Part shown: positions 44,882 through 52,711 of the stretch, one piece after another | How positions within the stretch are numbered: the stretch's first letter is position 1 | Layout: each line of letters starts with the position of its first letter | Notes under the pieces: generated by a model | The model's database searches: none | What the model saw: only the letters and a program-made list of their open reading frames with translations | What the model was told of the DNA's origin: nothing | Position numbers and translations under genes: made by a program | Assembly (NCBI GenBank): GCA_021739635.1 | Contig: JAIPBH010000007.1 | Location: 62,001 to 126,000, forward strand | From: Flavobacteriaceae bacterium | GTDB taxonomy: Bacteria > Bacteroidota > Bacteroidia > Flavobacteriales > Flavobacteriaceae | Direction: 5' to 3' | DNA: 64,000 bases

Positions 44882-45388
44882 TTAACTTAAAGCAGCAATT
44901 AATTCAGCTTTTTTCATTGCAGAAATTCCATCAACACCTTTAACTTTAGCCATTTCTTTTAATTCAGCAACAGTTAAACTGTTTAAATCTTGACTAGCTT
45001 CTGCTTTAGGTGCAGCAACTTCAACTTTTGGTTCTGCTTTTACTGTTGCCTTAGCAGGAGCAGCTTTTTTAGCTCCAGAAGCAGCAATACTTTCAATAAT
45101 AATTTCAGTTAAAGATTGACGGTGACCGTTTTTAACACGGTATCCTTTACGTCTTTTCTTTTTGAAAACTATAACTTTATCACCTTTTAGGTGCTTTAAG
45201 ACTTTTGCTCCTACTTGAGCTCCGTCTATAGCTGGGGCGCCTACAGTTACTTTTTCACCATCACCAATAAGAAGAACATTATCAAAAGCTACTTGCTTTC
45301 CTTCTTCAGTTTGTAAACGGTGAACAAAAACTTTTTGGTCTTTTACAACTTTAAATTGTTGCCCTGCTATCTCTACAATTGCGTACAT
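44882..45388 (-). CDS. rplU: Ribosomal protein bL21 with C-terminal SAP/Rho-N-like extension
   Basis: A 168-residue L21; typical L21 is about 100-105 residues. The first 103 or so are a normal bL21 (MYAIVEIAGQQFKVVKDQKV, then KVIVFKKKRRKGYRVKNGHR). An Ala/Lys/Glu linker follows, then DLNSLTVAELKEMAKVKGV and the rest of a small helical domain resembling SAP/Rho-N domains. The extension is found in flavobacterial L21; its role is not known. Confidence 0.96.
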   Translation of the reverse strand: MYAIVEIAGQQFKVVKDQKVFVHRLQTEEGKQVAFDNVLLIGDGEKVTVGAPAIDGAQVGAKVLKHLKGDKVIVFKKKRRKGYRVKNGHRQSLTEIIIESIAASGAKKAAPAKATVKAEPKVEVAAPKAEASQDLNSLTVAELKEMAKVKGVDGISAMKKAELIAALS

Positions 45389-45466
45389 AGCGTAACGTTT
45401 TATTAATTAAATTATTTAAAAATGAGTGCAAATATACTGCTAATAAATTAATTTACAAACGTTTTA

Positions 45467-45916
45467 TTATTTTTGAGAAATATTTCCGCTATTTTTAAAA
45501 AGTTGCATAACCGTAAGGGTTGCAACAACCGTTGTTGTAAAGCCCATAATAGCTACAATAAAGGTTACCATACCATTATTAATATCAAAACTTCCTTGAA
45601 TGGAATTTAATAGTTGAGGAAGAAAACTTTGATTAACTTCTGTTGAATAAAACAAAAAGAAAAAAGTAAATACAATAGTTGCAGTACTACCTGTAATAAG
45701 CCCTGTAGTAAATCCATTTGTGTAATTAAATAATTCTCCTTGTTCTAATTTAAAAAACCTGATGGCTTCATAAATACCAAATGTAGTAATTCCTGCATTA
45801 AGAAAACTATAAACAGGATTTGTTTGTTTTTCAAACATGGCTAGCACCAAAAAATAAGCAATTAAAATAGCGCTTGTAACAAGACCAAATCTAACGGGAA
45901 GGATTATTTTTTTCAT
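45467..45916 (-). CDS. DUF4199 membrane protein
   Basis: A 149-residue protein with four hydrophobic helices and FNYTNGFTTGLITGSTATIV (about 64-83), matching DUF4199 of Bacteroidota. Function unknown. It stands apart from rplU by 78 bases. The 238 bp on its 5' side hold no gene; it has AT-rich sequence and the promoter of the next plus-strand gene. Confidence 0.85.
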   Translation of the reverse strand: MKKIILPVRFGLVTSAILIAYFLVLAMFEKQTNPVYSFLNAGITTFGIYEAIRFFKLEQGELFNYTNGFTTGLITGSTATIVFTFFFLFYSTEVNQSFLPQLLNSIQGSFDINNGMVTFIVAIMGFTTTVVATLTVMQLFKNSGNISQK

Positions 45917-46119
45917 AATTATTTTATTTAATTCTATTAAATATCTGAAAAATAAATTAGAAAAAATAATTAAAACATCATTTATGTTGGTTTAATAAGT
46001 TGTTAATGAACAAATTATAATATTTATAACCACAAATCATCTATTCAGAATATTATTTTAGATAAATTAAATTGAACAACAAAATGATGTATTTATACCA
46101 TTAAAAACCTAATATTTAG

Positions 46120-46127
46120 TATTTTTG
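46120..46127 (+). promoter_or_regulatory. -7 box for the metal-binding lipoprotein gene
   Basis: TATTTTTG fits TAnnTTTG, 27 bases before the ATG at 46155. Confidence 0.5.
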
Positions 46128-46154
46128 TTGATAATTTTTTAATTTTTATATAAA

Positions 46155-46718
46155 ATGAAAGCCCTTAAAAACATCATCACTATTTTAATTATTGTTTTAA
46201 TTTCTGTTAGTTGTAAAAACGAAGCTAATCCTGAAGTTAAAACTATTGAGGTTGAAAATGCTTCAAAAGCCACAAACGAGACTGACCCTAATGCTACTTA
46301 TGCAAAAGCAGAATTCACTATAGAAGGTATGACTTGCGCCATTGGTTGCGCCAAAACTATTGAAAAGAAGATTTCTGGAATGGATGGCGTAAAATCGGCC
46401 ACTGTAGATTTTGATCGTAAATTAGCAATGGTAGAATATAACGAAGCTAAAGTTACACCTGCTTCTCTTGAGGAAACTGTAACAAAAGTAGCTGATATAT
46501 ACAAAGTAAGTGACATGAAAACTGTTGGTAATTTTTCTACAGCAAACAAAGCATGTTCTCCTAAATGTAAACCAGATTGTAATAAAACCGATTGTGCAGA
46601 TTGTAAAGCAAAAGCCGAGGCTTGTAAAGTAAATTGTGCTAATAAAACTGAAGCTGAAAAAATGGCTTGTGCAAAAGACGGTCAAAAATCTTGTTGCGCT
46701 AGCAAATCTAAAGCATAA
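46155..46718 (+). CDS. Lipoprotein with heavy-metal-associated domain and Cys-rich tail
   Basis: A 187-residue protein. The signal ends LISVSCKNE (lipidation Cys20). An HMA domain follows (about residues 50-118) with GMTCAIGCAKTIEKKI; the spacing is C-x-x-x-C, one residue longer than the usual MTCxxC. The tail (about 133-187) has ten cysteines in CSPKC, KPDC, DCADC, EACKVNC, MAC and SCC, like a metallothionein. It probably binds copper or another soft metal in the periplasm. A terminator follows; no metal transporter is adjacent. Confidence 0.88.
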   Translation: MKALKNIITILIIVLISVSCKNEANPEVKTIEVENASKATNETDPNATYAKAEFTIEGMTCAIGCAKTIEKKISGMDGVKSATVDFDRKLAMVEYNEAKVTPASLEETVTKVADIYKVSDMKTVGNFSTANKACSPKCKPDCNKTDCADCKAKAEACKVNCANKTEAEKMACAKDGQKSCCASKSKA

Positions 46719-46734
46719 TAATTTTCATAAATAA

Positions 46735-46771
46735 TAAAAATAGCTTCTCAAAAAATGAGAAGCTATTTTTA
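46735..46771. terminator. Bidirectional terminator
   Basis: AAAAATAGCTTCTCA / TGAGAAGCTATTTTT, a perfect 15-bp stem with a 5-base loop, between the convergent HMA-lipoprotein gene and gldD. Confidence 0.92.
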
Positions 46772-47353
46772 TTTCCACCTAACGGTTTCCATAATATGCT
46801 TGATGTCTTTTTCTAAGTATTTTGCAGCTGGAAATATAGAATCATAATTTGGTTTTGCATAAAAATATAAAGAACCTGTTAAAAAATGCTGAGTGCTATC
46901 TGTTAAATAAAACTGAGATTGCGATGCGGCATTGCCTCCAACTTCATAAAACATTCCATACACATTATTAAGCTTATTTATATACTCTTTTTCTTTTATT
47001 TCATCTGCTTTGCTAGTATGCTTTTGAGTAAAGTTTTGTGCATCTTTTAAAAAAGCCATTAAATTATCTCGATTATTATCTATTGACTTATAGGTTAAAT
47101 ATATGGTTCCTTTTAGCTCAGAATATTCAACATTTATAGCGTAGCTTTGAGTTGTGCTTTTAAGATTTTTTGAAGTAATTTTATTAACTAACTTATTTGC
47201 CTCAAAAGAAAACGGCACTTCATTAACATCTGTTTTTATATAATTTGCTTCAGGATATTCCAACCTCAAATACCCTTTTGGTTTAGGTACAATATCATTA
47301 TGACAGGCTGTGCAAAAAATAAAGATTAAACTTAAATAATAAAACTGCTTCAT
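46769..47353 (-). CDS. gldD: Gliding motility lipoprotein GldD
   Basis: A 194-residue lipoprotein (signal ending FCTACHND, Cys17) with PKPKGYLRLEYPEANY (about residues 23-38), the GldD N-terminal region. GldD is needed for gliding and type IX secretion in Flavobacterium johnsoniae. Overlaps gldE by 4 bases, in the established mutY-ssb-gldE-gldD order. Confidence 0.95.
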   Translation of the reverse strand: MKQFYYLSLIFIFCTACHNDIVPKPKGYLRLEYPEANYIKTDVNEVPFSFEANKLVNKITSKNLKSTTQSYAINVEYSELKGTIYLTYKSIDNNRDNLMAFLKDAQNFTQKHTSKADEIKEKEYINKLNNVYGMFYEVGGNAASQSQFYLTDSTQHFLTGSLYFYAKPNYDSIFPAAKYLEKDIKHIMETVRWK

Positions 47354-48657
47354 TCTGTTTTAGTGAATTTTACAAATTTGATACGCTTTTTATCTAAAGC
47401 TTCAATAGTGAAAACGTAGCTTTTGAAATTTATTTTACTATTCAGTTTAGGAAAATTTTTTGATATTTCAAGAACAAATCCGGCAACTGTTTCTGCTTCA
47501 CCTTTATTTTCTTCAAAAACATCTTCATCTTCAACTTTTATAATTTTATAGAAATCTTTTAGGGCTGTTTTGCCTTCAAATACAAAATTATGATCATCAA
47601 GCTTTGAATATTTTAAATCTTCATCATCAAACTCATCGCTTATGTCTCCTACAATTTCTTCAATAATATCTTCTAAAGAAATCAATCCTGAGGTTCCGCC
47701 ATACTCATCAACCACAACAGCAAGATGTACTTTTTTCTCTTGAAACTCTGCCATTAAATCATCAAGTTTTTTGTTTTCAGGCACAAAAAATGGTTCACGC
47801 AATAAAGTGGTCCAATCAAATTGTTTTCTGTCTATATAAGGCAATAAATCTTTCACGTAAAGAATACCTTGAATTTTATCAATATTATCTTTGTAAACTG
47901 GAATACGGGAATACCCATTTTCAACAATTTCTTCCATTATTTCTGTATACTTTTGGTCAACGCTTAAAGCAAAAATATCTATTCGCGGCCTCATAACTTG
48001 TTTGGTATCTGTATTTCCAAAAGACACAATACCTTGAAGTATTTTATGTTCTTCTTTGGTGGTATCATCTTCACTTGTAAGCCTTAAAGCTTGTGATAAT
48101 TGATCGACACTAAGATTAGATTTTTGCTTACCTAATTTGTTTTGAATTGCAATAGTTAAACTTCGCATTGGCAAACTTAATGGTGACAAAAAAATATCTA
48201 AAACATGTAACGGATATGCCATAAATGTGGCAAATTTTACCTTGTTTCTGCTTGCGTATATTTTAGGCAGAATTTCACCAAAAAGTAAGATTAAAAAAGT
48301 TACAATTACTACTTCAACAACAAACCTCAATATAGGAGAAGTCATACTTTCAAAAATAGTTTCACCTAAATAGGCAAACAAAATAACTATAGCTATATTT
48401 ATAAAGTTATTAGCTACTAATATAGTTGCTAGTAATTTTTTAGGACGTTCTAAAAGTCTAGCTATAATCTGCATTCGTTTAGATTTAGCCTCTAAACCTT
48501 CATCAATATCTGTTCTTGTAAGTGAGAACAAAGCTACTTCGGCTCCAGAAATAAGAGCTGAAAAAAACAATAATAAAAATAACAAAGCAAATCCAATAGC
48601 AACTGAAAAATCAATTGTAAAAAATAATGCCTTTAAACTCTGGGGATCGGGATCCAA
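47350..48657 (-). CDS. gldE: Gliding motility-associated protein GldE (CNNM/CBS)
   Basis: A 435-residue inner-membrane protein. The N-terminal CNNM domain has four hydrophobic segments (about residues 15-180), including SGAEVALFSLTRTDID. Two CBS domains follow (about 210-330; IPVYKDNIDKIQGILYVKDL), then a CorC/HlyC C-terminal domain with DEYGGTSGLISLEDIIEEIV. GldE is associated with gliding in flavobacteria; the family resembles magnesium/cobalt-efflux proteins. Confidence 0.95.
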   Translation of the reverse strand: MDPDPQSLKALFFTIDFSVAIGFALLFLLLFFSALISGAEVALFSLTRTDIDEGLEAKSKRMQIIARLLERPKKLLATILVANNFINIAIVILFAYLGETIFESMTSPILRFVVEVVIVTFLILLFGEILPKIYASRNKVKFATFMAYPLHVLDIFLSPLSLPMRSLTIAIQNKLGKQKSNLSVDQLSQALRLTSEDDTTKEEHKILQGIVSFGNTDTKQVMRPRIDIFALSVDQKYTEIMEEIVENGYSRIPVYKDNIDKIQGILYVKDLLPYIDRKQFDWTTLLREPFFVPENKKLDDLMAEFQEKKVHLAVVVDEYGGTSGLISLEDIIEEIVGDISDEFDDEDLKYSKLDDHNFVFEGKTALKDFYKIIKVEDEDVFEENKGEAETVAGFVLEISKNFPKLNSKINFKSYVFTIEALDKKRIKFVKFTKTE

Positions 48658-48680
48658 ATATTATAGTATTAGTTAAACAA

Positions 48681-49127
48681 TTAGAATGGAAGGTCATCAT
48701 CCTCTTCTCCAATAGGCTCATTAGCCATTTGTTGATTATCAATTTGCTTTGGAGTTGTAGGTTTACTTGCTGTTTGTCCTTCACTTTCCTTTTTAGTAGT
48801 TAAAAATGTAAAATCTGTACATTGAATTTCTGTAGAATATTTTTCATTGCCACTTTCATCTTGCCATTTTCTGGTTTTCAGTCTTCCTTCAACATAAATT
48901 CTATCGCCTTTACTTAAATATTTTTCGCAAATCTCAGCTGCTTTATTGCGCACCACAATAGTATGCCATTCGGTATTTGTTACGCGCTCATTAGTTTGCT
49001 TGCTTACATAGGTTTCATTGGTTGCTAACGGAAAACGCCCTACACAGCCGCCACCTTCAAAATAGTGCATTTTTACTTCATCACCTAAATGACCAATAAG
49101 CATGACTTTATTTAATGTTCCAGACAT
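48681..49127 (-). CDS. ssb: Single-stranded DNA-binding protein
   Basis: A 148-residue SSB. The OB fold is at about residues 1-108 (MSGTLNKVMLIGHLGDEVKM to CTDFTFL), followed by a low-complexity linker and the tip EEDDDLPF, which docks on DNA-repair proteins. Lies between mutY and gldE in the conserved cluster. Confidence 0.97.
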   Translation of the reverse strand: MSGTLNKVMLIGHLGDEVKMHYFEGGGCVGRFPLATNETYVSKQTNERVTNTEWHTIVVRNKAAEICEKYLSKGDRIYVEGRLKTRKWQDESGNEKYSTEIQCTDFTFLTTKKESEGQTASKPTTPKQIDNQQMANEPIGEEDDDLPF

Positions 49128-49216
49128 AAAATTTGTTGAATTTAAAAAGCAAAATTAATTAATTGCTTCTCATTTTTTTAAAATTAATAAAAAAATATGA
49201 TTTAAGTACTAAAGCT

Positions 49217-50257
49217 CTAAAAATTAAAATTTTCAATAAAATTTCCTATTAAAATTGGCACTGGATATTGATGTATTTCGTTAAACGGAATTCCTTCTTC
49301 CATTAAATTTTCAATATTTACAATCCAAAATTTTGTGTATAGATGCTGATGAGATAGTTTATGAATTATCATGTCTTCATTATATAAAGACACTTCAAAA
49401 TCATAATGTTTTATAAGTTCCATCTCTTTTAAAATCTTTTGAAATTCATCAAAGCATAATTCATTTGAAGTTTCAATTAATGGAAATTGATACAGATTTT
49501 GCCAAATGCCTTTATCTTTTCTTTTTTCAAGAATTGTTTTTTTATCTTTTGAAATAATGACTAAAAAATTAAAGAATTTTTTAGAAGCTTTACTAAGTTT
49601 AATTTTTACGGGTAGTTGGTGAATTTTATGTTCATTAAAGGCAATACAACTAGTATTAAAAGGGCAAATATCACAATCGGGGTTTTGAGGTTTGCATTGC
49701 ACAGCCCCAAATTCCATAATAGCCTGATTATAGTCTGCTGGATTATTGGTATCAATTAACGTTTGTGCTAATTGTTTAAATTCTTTTGCTCCTTTTGAAG
49801 AATTTATTGCCGTTTCAATTCCAAAATAACGTGATAATACTCTATATACATTACCATCAACTACAGCTGTAGATTCATTAAAACAAATAGATGCTATGGC
49901 ACTGGCTGTGTAATCACCAACACCTTTTAATTTTAATAGACCATTATAACTATTAGGAAATTCTCCTTGTAATTCTTCAACTATATATCTGGCAGTACTG
50001 TGTAAATTTCTAGCGCGTGAATAATATCCCAAACCTTGCCATAGTTTTAAAACCTCACTTTCATTAGCTTTTGCAAGATGAAAAACAGTGGGGAATTCTT
50101 CAACAAATGATTCATAATATGGCAACCCTTGCTTAATTTGTGTCTGTTGTAAAATAATTTCAGATAACCATATATAATAAGGGTTCTTTGTAAGTCTCCA
50201 AGGAAGTTCTCTCTTATTATTTGAATACCAGTGATTTAATATTTTTGAAAATATCAT
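49217..50257 (-). CDS. mutY: A/G-specific adenine glycosylase MutY
   Basis: A 346-residue glycosylase that removes adenine opposite 8-oxoguanine. Visible parts: LPWRLTKNPYYIWLSEIILQ (about residues 19-38, catalytic Glu), the helix-hairpin-helix LKGVGDYTASAIASI (about 110), catalytic Asp in VVDGNVYRVLSR, and the iron-sulfur cluster C-x6-C-x2-C-x5-C (CKPQNPDCDICPFNTSC). The NUDIX-like C-terminus follows. A -7 box (TATTTTTG, minus strand, 50278-50285) lies 20 bases upstream. Confidence 0.97.
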   Translation of the reverse strand: MIFSKILNHWYSNNKRELPWRLTKNPYYIWLSEIILQQTQIKQGLPYYESFVEEFPTVFHLAKANESEVLKLWQGLGYYSRARNLHSTARYIVEELQGEFPNSYNGLLKLKGVGDYTASAIASICFNESTAVVDGNVYRVLSRYFGIETAINSSKGAKEFKQLAQTLIDTNNPADYNQAIMEFGAVQCKPQNPDCDICPFNTSCIAFNEHKIHQLPVKIKLSKASKKFFNFLVIISKDKKTILEKRKDKGIWQNLYQFPLIETSNELCFDEFQKILKEMELIKHYDFEVSLYNEDMIIHKLSHQHLYTKFWIVNIENLMEEGIPFNEIHQYPVPILIGNFIENFNF

Positions 50258-50277
50258 TATTAATTTTATACGAAACG

Positions 50278-50285
50278 CAAAAATA
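50278..50285 (-). promoter_or_regulatory. -7 box of the mutY-ssb-gldE-gldD cluster
   Basis: TATTTTTG on the minus strand, 20 bases before the mutY ATG; no clear -33 TTG. Confidence 0.45.
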
Positions 50286-50319
50286 AACGTTTATAATCTT
50301 AAATTTTAATGATTTAGGT

Positions 50320-50351
50320 TTGAAATATTGAATATTAAATTCCTATATTTG
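50320..50351 (+). promoter_or_regulatory. Promoter of the HU-family gene
   Basis: TTG at 50320-50322, a 21-base spacer and TATATTTG at 50344-50351; both parts fit the Bacteroidota consensus. Confidence 0.65.
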
Positions 50352-50393
50352 CATCCCCTTAAATTATATAGTAACTAAAATAAAATATTTAAA

Positions 50394-50684
50394 ATGACTA
50401 AGGCTGATATAGTAGCAAAAATTTCTGAAAAATTAGGAATTGAAAAAGGTGATGTTCAAGCAACTGTTGAATCATTTATGGACGAAGTAAAAACGTCTTT
50501 AGAAAGTGGCGATAATGTTTACTTAAGAGGATTTGGTAGCTTCATAATCAAAACAAGAGCAGAGAAAACTGGTAGAAATATTTCAAAAAATACTACAATA
50601 AAAATTCCTGCACACAATATTCCTTCTTTTAAACCAGCTAAAGTTTTTGTTGAAGGCGTAAAAACAAATGTTGACGTTAAGTGA
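50394..50684 (+). CDS. HU/IHF family DNA-binding protein
   Basis: A 96-residue histone-like protein. It starts MTKADIVAKISEKLGIEKGD and has the arm region FGSFIIKTRAEKTGRNISKN (about 48-67). It dimerises and bends or compacts DNA. An own promoter precedes it. A tiny basic gene follows after 39 bases on the same strand, probably cotranscribed. Confidence 0.95.
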   Translation: MTKADIVAKISEKLGIEKGDVQATVESFMDEVKTSLESGDNVYLRGFGSFIIKTRAEKTGRNISKNTTIKIPAHNIPSFKPAKVFVEGVKTNVDVK

Positions 50685-50723
50685 AAACATTATAATTAAT
50701 TAATAATTTAAAAAACATAATTT

Positions 50724-50816
50724 ATGCCAAGCGGTAAAAAACGTAAAAGACATAAGGTTGCAACGCACAAACGTAAAAAACGTGCACGCGCTAATCGTCA
50801 CAAAAAGAAAAAATAA
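50724..50816 (+). CDS. Tiny highly basic protein (30 aa), possibly ribosome-associated
   Basis: ATG at 50724 and TAA at 50814-50816 frame a 30-residue peptide MPSGKKRKRHKVATHKRKKR plus ARANRHKKKK. Eighteen of 30 residues are Lys or Arg and four are His. Such tiny basic proteins in Bacteroidota are often ribosomal or ribosome-bound accessory proteins, but I cannot assign a named one from sequence alone. It is too regular and well placed (between HU and a terminator) to be a chance frame. The start has no evident Shine-Dalgarno. Confidence 0.75.
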   Translation: MPSGKKRKRHKVATHKRKKRARANRHKKKK

Positions 50817-50818
50817 AT

Positions 50819-50850
50819 CAAAAAAAGTAGTTTTGTAAGCTACTTTTTTT
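50819..50850 (+). terminator. Terminator after the tiny basic gene
   Basis: AAAAAAAGTAG / CTACTTTTTTT stem with a 9-base loop. Confidence 0.88.
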
Positions 50851-50867
50851 GGTAATAACAAAAAACG

Positions 50868-50922
50868 TTCTTTGAAATGAGTTCATTAAAATTTTAAGCA
50901 CTTTTTGGTGTTTTATGAACTC
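50868..50922. promoter_or_regulatory. BoxA-like sequence and hairpin ahead of the RNase E/G gene
   Basis: GTTCTTTGAAA (50868-50878) resembles Bacteroidota rRNA antitermination boxA. Directly after it is a hairpin GAGTTCATTAAAA / TTTTATGAACTC (50879-50922) with one bulge and an inner CAC/GTG pair. It could be a leader of the RNase gene; suggestion only. Confidence 0.35.
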
Positions 50923-50975
50923 CACGGATATTAAAAAATCCTGTGAAAATAATGTATAATCCATCTGTATAATTT

Positions 50976-51066
50976 GGTTGATGGTTTTTGGTAGTTGGTT
51001 TTTAGTTGATGGTTCTTAGTGTTTTTACTCCTAACCTTAAACTTTAAACTTTAAACTTTAAACTTT
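50976..51066. repeat. Heptanucleotide array upstream of the RNase E/G gene
   Basis: Thirteen 7-bp units in register: ggttgat, ggttttt, ggtagtt, ggttttt, agttgat, ggttctt, agtgttt, ttactcc, taacctt, then aaacttt four times. Its reverse complement has the same order as the leuS array (AAAGTTT units, then AAGAACC-type units). Confidence 0.85.
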
Positions 51067-51097
51067 AAGCTAAAGCGTATGGATAAAAATTAACTTA

Positions 51098-52645
51098 ATG
51101 GATAAAGAATTGATTATTCGATCTAGTTCAGAAGATGTTGATTTTGCCTTATTAAAAGATGGAAAACTTATTGAATTACAAAAAGAAGAAGAAAGTAACG
51201 ACTTTGCTGTTGGTGATGTGTTTATAGCCAAAATAAGAAAAGCCGTTCCTGGTCTAAATGCTGCATTTGTTAATGTAGGTTATGAAAAAGATGCATTTTT
51301 GCATTATCATGATTTAGGACCAAAGCTTCCTTCTATTTTAAAATTCACAAAAAGTGTAAGCACAGGTAAACTAAAAGATTTTTCTTTAAAAAATTTCCCA
51401 TTTGAAAAAGATATTGATAAAGACGGAAGCATCGCTAACGTTTTAAAATCAAATCAATCGTTATTAGTACAAATAGTAAAAGAACCCATATCAACTAAAG
51501 GACCCAGAATAAGTTCTGAACTCTCAATAGCTGGTAGATATATTGTTTTAGTTCCTTTTTCTGATCGCATTTCTATTTCTCAAAAAATAGAAAGTAAAGA
51601 AGAAAAAGACCGATTAAAACGATTAGTAAAAAGTATTACACCACAAGGTTTTGGAATTATTGTTCGTACAGTAGCAGAAGGCAAAAAAGTAGCCGAACTA
51701 GATAAAGATTTACAAAATTTGCTTAGTCGTTGGACAGCAATGTGTAAAAAATTAAATAAAGCCCATCAACCCAGTAAAGTACTAGGTGAAATGAATAAAG
51801 CCTCGTCTATGTTACGAGACATATTTAATGACACTTTTACAAGTATTCATGTAGATGATGAAGCGCTTTATATTCAAATTAAAGATTACGTGCAAGAAAT
51901 TGCACCAAACAAAGAATCAATAGTTAAATTGTATCAAGCAAATGTTCCCATTTTTGAAAAATTTGGAATAGAAAGACAAATAAAAACCTCATTTGGTAAA
52001 ACCGTTTCTATGGCTAAAGGCGCCTATTTAATTATAGAGCATACCGAAGCATTACACGTAATAGATGTAAACAGCGGAAACAGGTCAAACAAAGCAAACA
52101 ACCAAGAGGATACAGCCTTTGAAGTTAATCTTATAGCTGCTACAGAAATAGCTCGTCAATTGCGCTTGCGTGATATGGGCGGTATTATAGTAGTAGATTT
52201 TATAGATATGACTAATGCTGATAATAGGCAACAGCTTTTCAATCACCTTCGCGATGAAATGAAGGACGATAGAGCAAAGCATAAAATATTGCCTCCAAGT
52301 AAGTTTGGATTGATACAAATAACCAGACAACGCGTTCGCCCAGAAATGAATATTAAAACGCAAGAGGAAAATCCCGATGCAATTATTAACGGATCTGAGG
52401 TTGAAGCACCCATAGGAATTGTGTCTAAAATAACACACGACCTAGAACAACTATTAAAAAAAGACTATAAAAAGCTGACTTTAAACACACATCCTTTTAT
52501 AGCAGCCTTTTTAACAAAAGGTTTTCCATCAACACGTTCAAAATGGTTTTTTGAACATAAAAAATGGGTTAAAGTTTTACCAAGAGATGCTTACACATAT
52601 TTAGAATACCACTTTTTTGATAAAAATGGTAAACAAATTAAATAA
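51098..52645 (+). CDS. rng: Ribonuclease E/G family protein
   Basis: A 515-residue endoribonuclease that processes rRNA and mRNA. An S1 domain (about residues 38-125; AVPGLNAAFVNVGYEKDAFL is 20 residues) is followed by the RNase H/5'-sensor region (about 130-290) and the DNase I-like catalytic part with IDVNSG and the metal-binding DMGGIIVVDFIDM (about 363-375). It lacks the long C-terminal scaffold of RNase E, so it is RNase G-like. A mini-frame MDKN-stop (51079-51093) ends 4 bases before the ATG. A terminator follows. Confidence 0.94.
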   Translation: MDKELIIRSSSEDVDFALLKDGKLIELQKEEESNDFAVGDVFIAKIRKAVPGLNAAFVNVGYEKDAFLHYHDLGPKLPSILKFTKSVSTGKLKDFSLKNFPFEKDIDKDGSIANVLKSNQSLLVQIVKEPISTKGPRISSELSIAGRYIVLVPFSDRISISQKIESKEEKDRLKRLVKSITPQGFGIIVRTVAEGKKVAELDKDLQNLLSRWTAMCKKLNKAHQPSKVLGEMNKASSMLRDIFNDTFTSIHVDDEALYIQIKDYVQEIAPNKESIVKLYQANVPIFEKFGIERQIKTSFGKTVSMAKGAYLIIEHTEALHVIDVNSGNRSNKANNQEDTAFEVNLIAATEIARQLRLRDMGGIIVVDFIDMTNADNRQQLFNHLRDEMKDDRAKHKILPPSKFGLIQITRQRVRPEMNIKTQEENPDAIINGSEVEAPIGIVSKITHDLEQLLKKDYKKLTLNTHPFIAAFLTKGFPSTRSKWFFEHKKWVKVLPRDAYTYLEYHFFDKNGKQIK

Positions 52646-52648
52646 CTT

Positions 52649-52698
52649 AAAAAGCCTTACTTCCCGATAACTATCGGAATTAGTAAGGCTTTTTTTTG
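52649..52698 (+). terminator. Terminator after the RNase E/G gene
   Basis: AAAAAGCCTTACT / AGTAAGGCTTTTT outer stem with an inner CCGATA / TATCGG stem and a T run. Confidence 0.9.
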
Positions 52699-52711
52699 TT
52701 TTAAACAATTT

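Noticed and set aside
46422-46685. An 87-codon minus-strand frame inside the metal-binding lipoprotein gene
   Set aside because: Opposite strand of a well-supported gene; its cysteines and phenylalanines mirror the Cys and Lys codons of the real gene.
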